A stretch of DNA of 64,000 bases from Lachnospiraceae bacterium. GTDB lineage: Bacteria; Bacillota; Clostridia; Lachnospirales; Lachnospiraceae. This document shows positions 36,841-46,528 of this stretch, piece after piece (position 1 is the stretch's first letter; every line of letters starts with the position of its first letter). Below the pieces are notes generated by a model. That model was not told the DNA's origin. It searched no databases and saw only the letters and a list, made by a program, of their open reading frames with translations. A program made the translations under genes and the position numbers. The stretch lies in the NCBI GenBank assembly GCA_003979345.1, contig RYVZ01000005.1, positions 1 to 64,000 on the forward strand. The letters run 5' to 3'.

Positions 36841-38598
36841 TCAACGTTTCATGACCTTTTTGCCTCCGACCTCATAAACCGTATCACAGTTCTTTATTGT
36901 GGACAGACGGTGCGCCACGATCAAAAGCGTTTTCTTTCCTCTCAGGAAGTCGATCGCTTCCATCACATCCTTCTCTGTTTCCGAATCAAGCGCCGAGGTT
37001 GCCTCGTCTAATACGATCAATTCCGGTTGCGCATACAGTGCGCGCGCAATCGCGATCCGCTGGCACTGTCCGCCTGAAAACCGGATTCCGCGCTCCCCGA
37101 CGACCGTGTCCAGCTTTTCAGGAAGCTGTTCAATAAATTCGCTGATCTGCGCCATATGAAGCACCTCCCATATCTGCGCGTCATCGATTTTTTCCGGCTC
37201 GATTCCGAACGCAACATTATTTCTGATCGTATCGTCGGTCAAAAACAGGCTTTGCGGCACATAGCCGACAATCTTCGCCCATTGGGCCGGAATCTCGTAA
37301 ATGCTTTTTCCGTCCATCTCTATCTGACCACAGTCAGGTGAAAGCAGTCCCAGGATCATATCCATAAGCGTCGATTTTCCCGCTCCCGACGCGCCGACAA
37401 ACGCGACTGATTCCCCCTTATGGATAGTCAATGAAACCTCCTCCAAAACCGGCTCGTTGTTGTCCGGATAACAAAAGCTGACATTCTTTACACAAAGCTT
37501 CTTTTCAAACCGGATTTCTCTCTGTAAAGGCTCCTCCTGCGTAATGCTCACGCTGTCCGGGACTTCTGTTTCCCCGTGCAAAACCTCATAGACATTTGTC
37601 AGGCAGGGACGGTTAAACACCATTCCGGTGATCCGGTTTGTAACCTTCCCGATCGACGGAAGGATCTTAAATCCTGCCATTGCAAATGCCGCCAGCTTCG
37701 GCACAAATGCAGCCATATCCAACCCGAAACTGATCCGCACACAGACCAGAATGATAATACCCGCCAGACATATACCCTCAATGATCCGTTCAGGACAATT
37801 GATCAGAAAGTCATAGGTACGCTGCGTTTTTCTTCCCAAATCGGATGCCTGCGCATATTGCCCGGAAAAATAAGTCTGTCTGTGCAGCACAAAAATTTCT
37901 TTGATACCGTTGACCGCCTGATAAATATATTTATTTTTATCTGCAATGGCGACCCGGTTGCGCTCCCCCGCCTGCTTCATTTTGGGCTTCATTGAGCTTA
38001 CCATAAAGAGCATGACGAGCGCTGCCAGTACCATCACACCGAACGCAATAAACGGATCTGTAAGAAAAATATAAACCGCGATAAATGCCATGGTGATCGT
38101 CTCCGCCGCCAGAGAAAACAGCAGCGATACAATATTATAAACCCCTACCGTATCGCTTTGGATCCCCCGCAGGATTTCCGCACTGTTCGTCTTTGAAAAA
38201 AACAGATACGGCTTCCTGATATAAGCCGCGAGCATTTTATTCGAGAGCTCCATCTGCGTCCTGGTACTGTAGTCCGCCTGAATATAATAAGAAAACAGAA
38301 TAAACAGGTTTTTGACAATATATAAAAGCGCCAAAAGTCCGCCGCACAGCCATATCAGTCCCTTTTCGGTCTCCACATGAAACAGTCCGCACAGCATACC
38401 GATCAAAACATTCTGCCGTATCTGTTCCGGATAAAGAAGCGACTGGATAAACGGCAGCACCGCCGTCACGCCAAGCAGCTCGAAGCTGGAGCCTATTATG
38501 ATCACGATCAATACTAAAATCGCTTTTTTCTTCTGTTTTTTGCTTAAAACCGTCCGCAGTTCTTTAATGATCTTTCCCAATGATCTGAAGTTTTTCAT
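36841..38598 (-). CDS. PglK-like ABC transporter (TMD-NBD), second copy
   Basis: This 585-residue half-transporter is clearly related to the one at 30891. It has six membrane segments, then Walker A GASGAGKSTL near residue 404, a signature loop reading FSGGQCQRIAIARAL and Walker B LIVLDEATSALD. Shared features outside the ATPase include the ELLGV segment after the first membrane helix and the AEILRxI segment near residue 150. It probably flips a second lipid-linked glycan or works with the first copy. The start is uncertain: ATG 38598 is taken because it matches the paralogue, but a TTG at 38637 has GGAGG three bases upstream. Confidence 0.85.
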   Translation of the reverse strand: MKNFRSLGKIIKELRTVLSKKQKKKAILVLIVIIIGSSFELLGVTAVLPFIQSLLYPEQIRQNVLIGMLCGLFHVETEKGLIWLCGGLLALLYIVKNLFILFSYYIQADYSTRTQMELSNKMLAAYIRKPYLFFSKTNSAEILRGIQSDTVGVYNIVSLLFSLAAETITMAFIAVYIFLTDPFIAFGVMVLAALVMLFMVSSMKPKMKQAGERNRVAIADKNKYIYQAVNGIKEIFVLHRQTYFSGQYAQASDLGRKTQRTYDFLINCPERIIEGICLAGIIILVCVRISFGLDMAAFVPKLAAFAMAGFKILPSIGKVTNRITGMVFNRPCLTNVYEVLHGETEVPDSVSITQEEPLQREIRFEKKLCVKNVSFCYPDNNEPVLEEVSLTIHKGESVAFVGASGAGKSTLMDMILGLLSPDCGQIEMDGKSIYEIPAQWAKIVGYVPQSLFLTDDTIRNNVAFGIEPEKIDDAQIWEVLHMAQISEFIEQLPEKLDTVVGERGIRFSGGQCQRIAIARALYAQPELIVLDEATSALDSETEKDVMEAIDFLRGKKTLLIVAHRLSTIKNCDTVYEVGGKKVMKR

Positions 38599-38657
38599 GT
38601 TATCAGCCACAATCCTCTCAAAATCCCGATATGCCAAATGCCTCCAAATGAAACTGT

Positions 38658-39947
38658 TCAGTTCTTTTGTTTTTTTTCAAATATGTTGTCCTTGATCCGC
38701 CAACAAGTCTTCTTCAGCCACAGCATCCTCATCTGCCGATGCATCCGGGAATCCGGGCGGATTTTTTTTATCCAGTGCAAATATGTCTCTTTTCCGCCTG
38801 CCGCACGTTCCATACGGAACAGTTCTTCTTTCAGTAATCCGTACAACCGCAGAAAAACGTCTGCGAAATCTTTATGATATGCGTCCATGAGGTACATAAA
38901 ATGCTCCGTCTCAACACGGCTCATCCAGCTCCGATACCTCAGCTTTCCCTCCGGCAAAAGACGATACAGATGAAGCAGATTGAAATGGCTATAGTTAGAG
39001 TACAATGTGCAATACAACTCCATTCCTTTCCTTGAAGCTAAAAGCATATACTCTCCATCCGTAACGCAGACGGATTTATTCAGCATCTTCGACTTTTGAC
39101 ATAAAAACAGATTGCGGGCAACGACATATTCCCGTTTCTCTTTACAGATTTTCCCGTCTAAACAGGACAGGATAAGCCCCCTTACGTCTGTCAGCGCTGT
39201 CAGACGGTGCGCATCCTCCTGCGCAAGATCAAAGTTTTTTAAGATCAGCGGCGTTTTGATCAGGCTGTAATATGGTTCGATCGCATGGGTAAAGCCGTTG
39301 TGAAATTCCTCACAATACAAATCGTCCCCATGATCACCGAACAGCACGATCAGCGCCTCCTGATACTTTCCCGCTTTCTTAAGCTGTTCCATAACAAATC
39401 CTACTGTATCGTCCAAACGGCGGTATCTGTTTTTGCAGCTTTGCACAAACGAATCCGGGCGCTCCATCTGCGGCTGTGTGAGCAGACTGGACCAGTCATA
39501 TACATACAGGGCGACCGGTTCGTCAGCGCAGATCAGTTCGGAAAGCATTCCCAAAAATTCTTTATAATCCCGATGCTGTACGACCTGTGTCCGCTCCCCG
39601 AAGATTTGTTTCATATTGCCATAATCCGTGCCGGACAGCTCCGGATAATTCAATACCTTTGTGACATACTGCCGCTTTGCCAGTTCCTCAAAAAGGGAAG
39701 TGTTCTCGGAACTCAGCCGGAAATGTTCCAAATCAGCAGAATTCTCACAGGCTGTCCTGTCACCATAGACAAAATCTGTCATTCCCATAATGGTAGAAGT
39801 CGCTGTCGTATAGAATCGGTCACAATAGACACTTTCCTTTAGCAGCATCCGTAAATTGGGGTAATTGGCAATATCTCCCCAAAAAATTTCTTCATTCAGG
39901 CTTTCCATATGAATGATGATCACCGCAGAATAGTCTCTATTTGTCAT
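38658..39947 (-). CDS. Soluble sulfatase/LtaS-like phosphatase-superfamily protein
   Basis: This 429-residue protein has an alkaline-phosphatase-superfamily core. VIIIHMESLNEEIFWG near residue 9 gives the first metal ligand. YTTATSTIMGMTDFVYGD near 46 carries Thr at the nucleophile position, as in LtaS rather than Cys as in sulfatases. VLFGDHGDDL near 208 and FTHAIEPYYS follow. No signal peptide or membrane segment is visible, unlike LtaS, so it should act in the cytoplasm, perhaps moving glycerol phosphate or another phospho-group onto a lipid-linked sugar. It overlaps the preceding gene by 11 bases. Confidence 0.75.
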   Translation of the reverse strand: MTNRDYSAVIIIHMESLNEEIFWGDIANYPNLRMLLKESVYCDRFYTTATSTIMGMTDFVYGDRTACENSADLEHFRLSSENTSLFEELAKRQYVTKVLNYPELSGTDYGNMKQIFGERTQVVQHRDYKEFLGMLSELICADEPVALYVYDWSSLLTQPQMERPDSFVQSCKNRYRRLDDTVGFVMEQLKKAGKYQEALIVLFGDHGDDLYCEEFHNGFTHAIEPYYSLIKTPLILKNFDLAQEDAHRLTALTDVRGLILSCLDGKICKEKREYVVARNLFLCQKSKMLNKSVCVTDGEYMLLASRKGMELYCTLYSNYSHFNLLHLYRLLPEGKLRYRSWMSRVETEHFMYLMDAYHKDFADVFLRLYGLLKEELFRMERAAGGKETYLHWIKKIRPDSRMHRQMRMLWLKKTCWRIKDNIFEKKQKN

Positions 39948-41490
39948 ACCGTTGTCCCCATATATAATAATAGCTGTCTTTCATTGCTTCCTGACCGCCC
40001 AGTTCCATCAGCCTGCGCAAATATTCTTTCTCAATGCACTCCTGCATGGAGGGATGTTTGCGAAAGTTCTGATAGGCGTCATCAGACAACACGGCATACG
40101 CATCCTCCACTTTGTCCCAAAATACAAATGCGCCGAACATCGTTCTTCTCGCCAGCCTCGTCTCCTCATCAGAGAGCCTTTTTATATGATCTAAATTCGC
40201 CAAAAGCCTTTCATATTCCGGGATTGTACGCGGTTCAAAAGTAAATCCTTTATTGGAATACCACGCGTGTCCCGCCAAAATACACCGGATTCCCTGACAG
40301 CTCATTTCCATTCCCGCCGTCCCTCTTACCGTAACGACCGCGTCAGCAATCTGACCCACAACGGCTGTGGAATATTCATTTGGAAACCAATACATATGAC
40401 CGGAGCGATATTTCTCAAATAATTTCTTCGAGACATTCTCCTCTCCATATGCGCCCGAGCTCGGATGTTCCTTTACAATCCAATTTACATTATCAATCTT
40501 TGCAATGATCCTCAGCGTTTCCTCATACCAAACATAATAATCCCGATACAGCGCTTCTTTGGCACAATGCGGCGCATCCGAGAAACAGTGCGGCATAATA
40601 AAAATATTCTTCTTTTGATTGCGGATTCCTATCTTCTCCAGTACCGTCTTCCCTTCCTCAATTACTTTCCCTTTATAGGCTTTTTCCGTATTCCAGTCCC
40701 CAATGCCCTGGTACGTCTGCCCAAGGAATGCCAAAACTTTTTCTTCCCAGCCATGCGGCAGCCCCGCTTTTATTTGCCTGTCCACAATTCTGCTATAATA
40801 GTCCGTCGAATAAATCCGATATGCACTCCTTACCATGTTTGGTTCAATTGCAAACGTCTCTTTTCCTGTCGTGACGTTTATGACCTGCGCCCCATATTTC
40901 AACGCAAACCGGACAAGGATTCCCTGAAGATAGATGATGTCACCCGCCACAAAATAAACCGGCGGACATTCCCGATACATTTTTTTACAGACATTGGCAT
41001 AAAGATAGCCGCGAAGAACAAATTTTATTTCTCTCAAATTGATCGTTCTTCCGATTGTCAGCCTGTTACCAACCCTGATGATGTGATCATAGATCAGATC
41101 CCCGATCCGGACGCCGTGACAACAGGCTCGCGTAATATCTCTGCCAAGCAGCATCCTGATCAGGAAGCAGAAGCTGCTCCACATCGATCTGATCAGCGTT
41201 AAGAACGGGATATGCGTACACAGTTCATAATACCCCATTCCAAACGAATCATATATCCTTGCAAATCTTCTGCCGACCTTATTTCGCAGCGCAATGATTT
41301 TTAACGGGTGTGTGCTTTGGATTCCCTTTGCAGTCAGAAACTTTCCGAGCATCAGCGGCATAAATTCCTCCGTCGTATTTTCAAAATAAATCGCCCCGCC
41401 GTTTTTGGGTCTGTTCCCGCCCTCATTCCAGTAAGTCTTATTCCACTCGTAAAACGCTGCTCCGGTACCCGTTTCTTTTTGTTTTTTCAT
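39937..41490 (-). CDS. Capsule-synthesis-type glycosyltransferase (KpsC/S-like)
   Basis: This 517-residue soluble protein has a C-terminal GT-B-like half with NIFIMPHCFSDAPH near residue 300, NWIVKEHPSSGAYG near 346, and VVGQIADAVVTVRGTAGMEMSCQG near 385. This pattern is shared by capsule polysaccharide synthesis proteins of the KpsC/KpsS and Kdo-transferase-like families. The N-terminal half is less recognisable. It is translationally coupled at both ends, with a 4-base overlap upstream and 11 bases downstream. A relative is encoded at the right edge of the window, next to the NeuB-like gene. Confidence 0.75.
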   Translation of the reverse strand: MKKQKETGTGAAFYEWNKTYWNEGGNRPKNGGAIYFENTTEEFMPLMLGKFLTAKGIQSTHPLKIIALRNKVGRRFARIYDSFGMGYYELCTHIPFLTLIRSMWSSFCFLIRMLLGRDITRACCHGVRIGDLIYDHIIRVGNRLTIGRTINLREIKFVLRGYLYANVCKKMYRECPPVYFVAGDIIYLQGILVRFALKYGAQVINVTTGKETFAIEPNMVRSAYRIYSTDYYSRIVDRQIKAGLPHGWEEKVLAFLGQTYQGIGDWNTEKAYKGKVIEEGKTVLEKIGIRNQKKNIFIMPHCFSDAPHCAKEALYRDYYVWYEETLRIIAKIDNVNWIVKEHPSSGAYGEENVSKKLFEKYRSGHMYWFPNEYSTAVVGQIADAVVTVRGTAGMEMSCQGIRCILAGHAWYSNKGFTFEPRTIPEYERLLANLDHIKRLSDEETRLARRTMFGAFVFWDKVEDAYAVLSDDAYQNFRKHPSMQECIEKEYLRRLMELGGQEAMKDSYYYIWGQRYDK

Positions 41491-42245
41491 TTCATTTCCC
41501 CTTTAATCTCATCCCACAAATCAGGATAATATTTCTGATATGCATGGACCCCCACCGGAGACGCCGCCCCGCTTTCGATTAATTCCCTGCTGCGGCTCTC
41601 AAGCGAGAACTGCATCGCTGTTTCCACCGGCGCAATCCGGTAATTCAGGTCACGGTAACGCCCCATATATGCAAAAAAATAATCTTCATAGTGGGGCCAT
41701 ATCCGCACAAATCGTCTCCATTTTCTGAGCAGTGACAGCGTACGCTCCGTTCTCCTGAGACTAAATCCGCCGTTTCCTACCTCCACATCGTATTTTGGAA
41801 GAAAAAGGTTGATCAGCTTCTGTATTTTATTTCGATCTGGCAGCACGGTAATGTGGTCTTTCGGAAGCCACGGTGCACCAATATAATCATACGGCATCGT
41901 CAAAAATGGTTCCAATGCCTCCCCGCCCTTTAACAGCAGCACATCCGGCTGACAAATGCAGATAAAGCGGTACTCCTGAAATTTCATGTAAAACTGTTCG
42001 GATAGCATAAGTTTATTATACCCTTTGAGCCCGTCAAAAAAACGGTCCGGATACCTGACAAACGGAAGTCCGGGATACCTCTTCCGATAATAGGAAACAT
42101 CAAGTGTTTCCTTCGTCACCCAAAAAACGGGCAGCTTCCCCAGCAAACGCAGATTATGCGTAACGTTTCTCTCCTCAATTTGATCAAAGCTCCGTTTATA
42201 CACCGGAATGACGACCGCAATCTCTTTCAAATTTGTCTCACTCAT
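41487..42245 (-). CDS. DUF5672-type putative glycosyltransferase
   Basis: This 252-residue protein begins IAVVIPVYKRSFDQIE and has CICQPDVLLL near residue 97, PYDYIGAPWLPKDH near 120, VGNGGFSLRRTERTL near 153 and HYEDYFF near 183. These are DUF5672 features, a family of probable GT-A enzymes in polysaccharide loci. The start at 42245 overlaps the stop of the GT11 gene in an ATGA, and its own stop overlaps the next gene by 4 bases. The sugar specificity is unknown. Confidence 0.78.
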   Translation of the reverse strand: MSETNLKEIAVVIPVYKRSFDQIEERNVTHNLRLLGKLPVFWVTKETLDVSYYRKRYPGLPFVRYPDRFFDGLKGYNKLMLSEQFYMKFQEYRFICICQPDVLLLKGGEALEPFLTMPYDYIGAPWLPKDHITVLPDRNKIQKLINLFLPKYDVEVGNGGFSLRRTERTLSLLRKWRRFVRIWPHYEDYFFAYMGRYRDLNYRIAPVETAMQFSLESRSRELIESGAASPVGVHAYQKYYPDLWDEIKGEMK

Positions 42246-43138
42246 ATCTGAATCCAATCCTTACAGGTAAACGGCTGCATCCCGCCGCTCATCGGCGTAG
42301 CGGAAGAGATCACGATCTTGTGATCCGACCGGTTCAGCCATGCGCCCCAAAAGCTAAAGGAGCTGTTGGCGATAATATTGTGCTTACACCTCGACATCAG
42401 ATACAGATCCTTCCAGCTGTTGCCCCCGGTATTTTCTTCTACGAACACAACGGATTCGCCCGCCTTCCCGTCGATGATCCGCCTTGCCTCCCCTATGTCA
42501 TCCGAAAACACAAACCAGACCGGATCATTAACTTTTTGCCGTATGATCTCCATCGCTTTTTGATAATACTCGCCTGTTAAAAGATAATTGCCCCCCTGCG
42601 TGTAATCGCCCCTGCGGATATGAATGCTCACAGAATTTGTCCGGTCCGCCTCTTCAAGAAGCATACGGTTTTTAGCGTCCAGCTTCTGCCGGAATCTGAA
42701 TCTTCCAAGCAACTCTTCCCGTTCCGTTTCAAAGTATTTCTCATTTGCCCAAATGCCCTTTAGGAACGCATCCGAATCCCGAAATCGTGAAAACACCTCC
42801 GGATAGTAAACGGAATAATCCTCCTGCTTATAAAAGGTTGTGTTCGGACGGATTTTCCGGCACATGTAAAGCATCAGATTCAGGGGCATCGCAAATTTGG
42901 AGGACATATAAATATGCCGGATATATCCGATATAATCCACCCACCGGCACTCTTTTAAGGTAATGCCGAATACCTTGTCCAGTTCGTATCCGTTATGCTG
43001 CTGCGGGAGCATCACCTTTTTGTCGATCAAAAATTGATGCTGCGGGTAATGCTTTTTCATCGCGCTGTAAAATGCATACTGAAACATCTGATTTCCTAAT
43101 CCGCAGCCAAATGCAATGCATATTTTCTTTCTATCCAC
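42242..43138 (-). CDS. GT11 alpha-1,2-fucosyltransferase
   Basis: This 298-residue protein shows the GT11 signature. CIAFGCGLGNQMFQYAFYSA at the N-terminus is followed by VSIHIRRGDYTQGG near residue 171 (the HxRRGDY GDP-fucose site), WFVFSDDIGEA and IIANSSFSFWGAWLN near 258. It should transfer fucose from GDP-fucose to a galactose-type acceptor in alpha-1,2 linkage. Together with Fkp and FucU in this window, it makes fucose a real component of the glycan. A GTG start at 43138 has GGGGAAG 6 bases upstream. The gene abuts the GT2 gene. Confidence 0.92.
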   Translation of the reverse strand: MDRKKICIAFGCGLGNQMFQYAFYSAMKKHYPQHQFLIDKKVMLPQQHNGYELDKVFGITLKECRWVDYIGYIRHIYMSSKFAMPLNLMLYMCRKIRPNTTFYKQEDYSVYYPEVFSRFRDSDAFLKGIWANEKYFETEREELLGRFRFRQKLDAKNRMLLEEADRTNSVSIHIRRGDYTQGGNYLLTGEYYQKAMEIIRQKVNDPVWFVFSDDIGEARRIIDGKAGESVVFVEENTGGNSWKDLYLMSRCKHNIIANSSFSFWGAWLNRSDHKIVISSATPMSGGMQPFTCKDWIQI

Positions 43139-44065
43139 CTATAGCTTCCCCACAACTGTCTGCACATAATGCTTCATGTCAATCAGAAGATATCCCGTTC
43201 GCAGCCGTTTGTCAAAACAAACGGCAAGCCTCGACCGGATCCCGCGGTTCGCGTCCGCGACTTTTCTGACCAAATTCCTGTTTTCTTTTGGCACCGCATT
43301 CCCATATCCATTTAAGATTTCCTTTGCCACAAGGCTTGGAAAATACCGGTATGTGAAAAACTTTGTTACACGCGACCAAAACAGCCTCGGTTTCGAATAG
43401 CGCATCTTCTCCACGCCGCCTAACACATTGCCTGCATGCTGCCGGTACTTTATATGGGACACCGGATCATAGATCACTTGTCCGCCCAGAACACCGCATA
43501 ACACGATTGTCCATGTATCATGCATGAATAAATATTCCGGCTCATACTTTTTTAGCAGCAGCAGAAGCTGTCTGTTAAACACCATCGTACATCCGGAGCC
43601 GTCTGGAAATGTCAAAAGCCCCCCCGCGCTCTCCACATGATAGTGGCGCTTAAACGGGTTTTCGATCTTCTCCAATTCCGGTCCCACTCTCGTCGTATCA
43701 GAGTAATAGAGCATCGGTCCGTCCGTCTTCCTTGCACGCAGCATACTGACTGCCTTCTTTAGTTTGTCTGGATACCACCAGTCATCCTGATCGCAGTATG
43801 CATACCATTCGCTCTCGTCTTCGTTCACGTCTTGCAGCAGTTTCAAAAAGCTCCTTGCCGCACCCGCATTGTTCCCGCAGGCGTACTTCAGCGGATGTGT
43901 CTTAGCCCATGCGTTCAGAATGGCGGTGCTTTTGTCCGTAGAACCGTCATCCCGCGCAAACACTTTCACGTCCACCCCTTTTTGCCCGAACACGGAGCGA
44001 AGCTGCACCGGCAGATACATTTCTCCGTTATAGGTGGAAAGCAGCACAGATACCTTCTCTTCCAT
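43139..44065 (-). CDS. GT2 glycosyltransferase (rhamnosyltransferase-like)
   Basis: This 308-residue GT-A enzyme begins VSVLLSTYNGEMYLPVQL. It has ARDDGSTDKSTAI near residue 35, AYCDQDDWWYPDKL near 82 (metal site) and DGSGCTMVFNRQLL near 149. The motif order is that of RfbF/RgpB-type rhamnosyltransferases. The start at 44065 overlaps none of the preceding gene; a longer reading frame would overlap the GT4 gene. The C-terminal third is basic and may contact the membrane. Confidence 0.87.
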   Translation of the reverse strand: MEEKVSVLLSTYNGEMYLPVQLRSVFGQKGVDVKVFARDDGSTDKSTAILNAWAKTHPLKYACGNNAGAARSFLKLLQDVNEDESEWYAYCDQDDWWYPDKLKKAVSMLRARKTDGPMLYYSDTTRVGPELEKIENPFKRHYHVESAGGLLTFPDGSGCTMVFNRQLLLLLKKYEPEYLFMHDTWTIVLCGVLGGQVIYDPVSHIKYRQHAGNVLGGVEKMRYSKPRLFWSRVTKFFTYRYFPSLVAKEILNGYGNAVPKENRNLVRKVADANRGIRSRLAVCFDKRLRTGYLLIDMKHYVQTVVGKL

Positions 44066-44070
44066 CTCTC

Positions 44071-45279
44071 TCACACTTCTTCCTGCTCCACCACGCGGAT
44101 CCACTCGTGGATGATCGTCTCCATGTCAAAGCACCTGCTTCTCTCAAGCCCCGCCCGGCTGTATTTCTCACGAATGCCTGGATCCAAAAGGCATGTGGTC
44201 AACGCCTCCGCCAGCAATTTCTCCTGTTTTTCCAAAGGTTCCAACGCTGACCGCATCTCCCCGCTGCAAAGCGGTGTGATCACGCCGTATTTTGTCCACG
44301 CGGTCTTAGTCAGACGCTCCGTATCCGCATAATCCAGAATTTCCCGCGCGCCGCTTTCAAAATCAGTGACAGCCACCATCGTTCCCGACGCCAGCGCCTC
44401 CAAAAGCACAGTCGGCATTCCTTCCATCATAGATGGAAATGCAAAAACGGCAGAATTTCCGATATATTTATCCAGTTCCGTATCAAACGGTTTAAGAACT
44501 GCCGCATCCGCCATATCATAGTCCTTGATAAGCTGATTGAGATAGTCCTTTAATTCTCCCTCTCCGTAAATGACCAGCTTTGCATCAGGTATCTTCTGCC
44601 TCACCTGATGGAACGCCCTGATCAGATGCCATTGCCCTTTCTGCCAGCTCAGTCTGCCTGCGGAAATGATCGTCCTTTCCCTCGAAAACCATGCGCCATC
44701 CTTATCATCCAGCAGCTCCCTGCTTTTTTGTAAAACAGACGCCGTATCAATTCCGTTGTAGATTATATGGCACTTATCCTTTCTGATTCCAAAATGTCTG
44801 GTCAGGTCATCCATAATATCCTGATTCTGCACCACAATATGACTCGCATGATTATAGAGCAGTCGGACCATCGGAAAAACCAAAAAACGGATTTTCTTGA
44901 TTTTCTTCTCGTGCGACAGGTTACATACAGCCGTAATAATTGTCTTACAATGTTTCGACCCGGACAGAATATTGGCAATATTGGCACTGTCCAGTAAACT
45001 GATGCATGCACAATAGCGGTTACTCTTTTTCAGCCTTTTCAGCATACGCAGACGCCGTATAAGCACCCGTGCCTGATAGACCAGCGACATTCTGCTTTTC
45101 GGCTCGTTCACATTCAGCGACAGGAGCTTTCCCCTGTATGGAAACTGAATATTCTGATCCGAGTTGATCAGAATATCCGCCCGCCATTCTTTTGGCAGCG
45201 CCATTGTAATATTGGAAATCATCTTCTGCGCACCCCCCGTATCCAACGAGGATGAAACGATCAACAGTTTTTTCTTCAT
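44071..45279 (-). CDS. GT4 family glycosyltransferase
   Basis: This 402-residue GT-B enzyme begins LLIVSSSLDTGGAQKMISNI. It has the donor-site IISAGRLSWQKGQWHLIRAFHQV near residue 200 and FAFPSMMEGMPTVLLEALASG (E-x7-E) near 293. This is the common polysaccharide GalNAc/Gal-type GT4 layout, though specificity cannot be read. The start at 45279 has AAAGG upstream. The middle Ser/Lys-rich KKIKKIRFLV region is basic, suggesting membrane association. It lies 10 bases after another GT4 gene. Confidence 0.88.
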   Translation of the reverse strand: MKKKLLIVSSSLDTGGAQKMISNITMALPKEWRADILINSDQNIQFPYRGKLLSLNVNEPKSRMSLVYQARVLIRRLRMLKRLKKSNRYCACISLLDSANIANILSGSKHCKTIITAVCNLSHEKKIKKIRFLVFPMVRLLYNHASHIVVQNQDIMDDLTRHFGIRKDKCHIIYNGIDTASVLQKSRELLDDKDGAWFSRERTIISAGRLSWQKGQWHLIRAFHQVRQKIPDAKLVIYGEGELKDYLNQLIKDYDMADAAVLKPFDTELDKYIGNSAVFAFPSMMEGMPTVLLEALASGTMVAVTDFESGAREILDYADTERLTKTAWTKYGVITPLCSGEMRSALEPLEKQEKLLAEALTTCLLDPGIREKYSRAGLERSRCFDMETIIHEWIRVVEQEEV

Positions 45280-45289
45280 CTTACCTTTC

Positions 45290-46423
45290 CTATTCTGCCC
45301 GGACGATCCGTTCATAGACTGCAAGATACTGAGCCGCCACGCTCTCCCATGTAAACTCACTCTCTGCAAGCTTTCTGCTGTTCTCACCGAATCTTTTCCT
45401 TAGCGGTTCATTCTGCGCAAGCTCAAACAACTTATCATAAAACTGTTCCACTCCGCAAACATAACCGTTATCATGAATCAGCTCCCTGCTTCCCTGACAC
45501 GGCGTCATGACAATTGGCAGTCCGCATGCCATTGCCTCCAACACGACATTCGGCATCCCCTCCTTTGCGGACGGCAGGATCATTACGTCCGCCGCCTGAT
45601 AATAGGGCAACAGCTCCGCTTTTTCCTTCTGCCCCTCAAAATGGATAAGCCCGCCGCACCCTGTTTCGCCTGCCAAGCGTTCCAGTTCCTCCCTGTAAGG
45701 ACCGTCCCCAACAACAGTAAGCCGTATTCCCTTCGTACATGCCGCATTCAATTCTGAAAGTCTCGGTATGATATGCTGCAATCCTTTTCTTTTTAATAGT
45801 CTGGATACAAAAAGAATCCGAAAAACCGAAGCATTATTCGTCTGCTCCGCAGGATAAAAGTTTTGGGCGTTTACGCCGTTTGGTATGACCTCGATCGGAA
45901 ATCTTGCATCAAACTGTTCTGCAAGCTCTTTTAAGCCGCTGCTGTTTGCGATCAGCGCATCCGCCGCCCTCCAAATTTTTCGGACAAACGGGCTGATAAA
46001 GAAAAACACTTTGTCAAAACGTTCCTGAAACCCTTTAATATCACCGCCGCCAAACCGGACCGCATAGGGCAGCCGATATTTTCGTTTCAGCCGGATTCCC
46101 AAAACGCCGCTTGGTACGCCGAAAAACACCTGGCAAACGTCATAATGTTCCCTGCATGCAAGCTTCTTTACCATCCGCCATGCTTTCACAAGATAGTCAA
46201 GCATTTCTGAAAAGCTGCAATGTTCAGCGCGCTCGCGCTTACATTTTACCCGATGGATCACGACCCCTTCCGCATCCTCATAAGCGGGAAGACTGCGGAA
46301 TCCTGCCGTCACAATCGTTACCTTATGCCCCTTATCTGCAAATTGTGCCGCCAGATTCATACAGGCATTCGCCCCCCCTCCTCCGGTCGGGGGATATTCA
46401 TGTGAAACGATCAGAATATTCAT
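45290..46423 (-). CDS. GT4 family glycosyltransferase
   Basis: This 377-residue GT-B enzyme begins ILIVSHEYPPTGGGGANACMN. It has FGGGDIKGFQERFDK near residue 124, the donor-site LFVSRLLKRKGLQHIIPRL near 207 and PSAKEGMPNVVLEAMACGLPIV near 285. The glycine loop near residue 13 is coded by a run of seven G, close to the start codon. A change in that run would disrupt the enzyme. GAGGAAAGAGG precedes the ATG. Confidence 0.88.
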   Translation of the reverse strand: MNILIVSHEYPPTGGGGANACMNLAAQFADKGHKVTIVTAGFRSLPAYEDAEGVVIHRVKCKRERAEHCSFSEMLDYLVKAWRMVKKLACREHYDVCQVFFGVPSGVLGIRLKRKYRLPYAVRFGGGDIKGFQERFDKVFFFISPFVRKIWRAADALIANSSGLKELAEQFDARFPIEVIPNGVNAQNFYPAEQTNNASVFRILFVSRLLKRKGLQHIIPRLSELNAACTKGIRLTVVGDGPYREELERLAGETGCGGLIHFEGQKEKAELLPYYQAADVMILPSAKEGMPNVVLEAMACGLPIVMTPCQGSRELIHDNGYVCGVEQFYDKLFELAQNEPLRKRFGENSRKLAESEFTWESVAAQYLAVYERIVRAE

Positions 46424-46528
46424 CCTCTTTCCTCACAATCATGATTACGCTTTGTGATAAATATCCGCCTCGACTGGCGCTGCATCACGTCCTTCGACAT
46501 TATAACACAGCCCTTTCCGCTTTGCATC

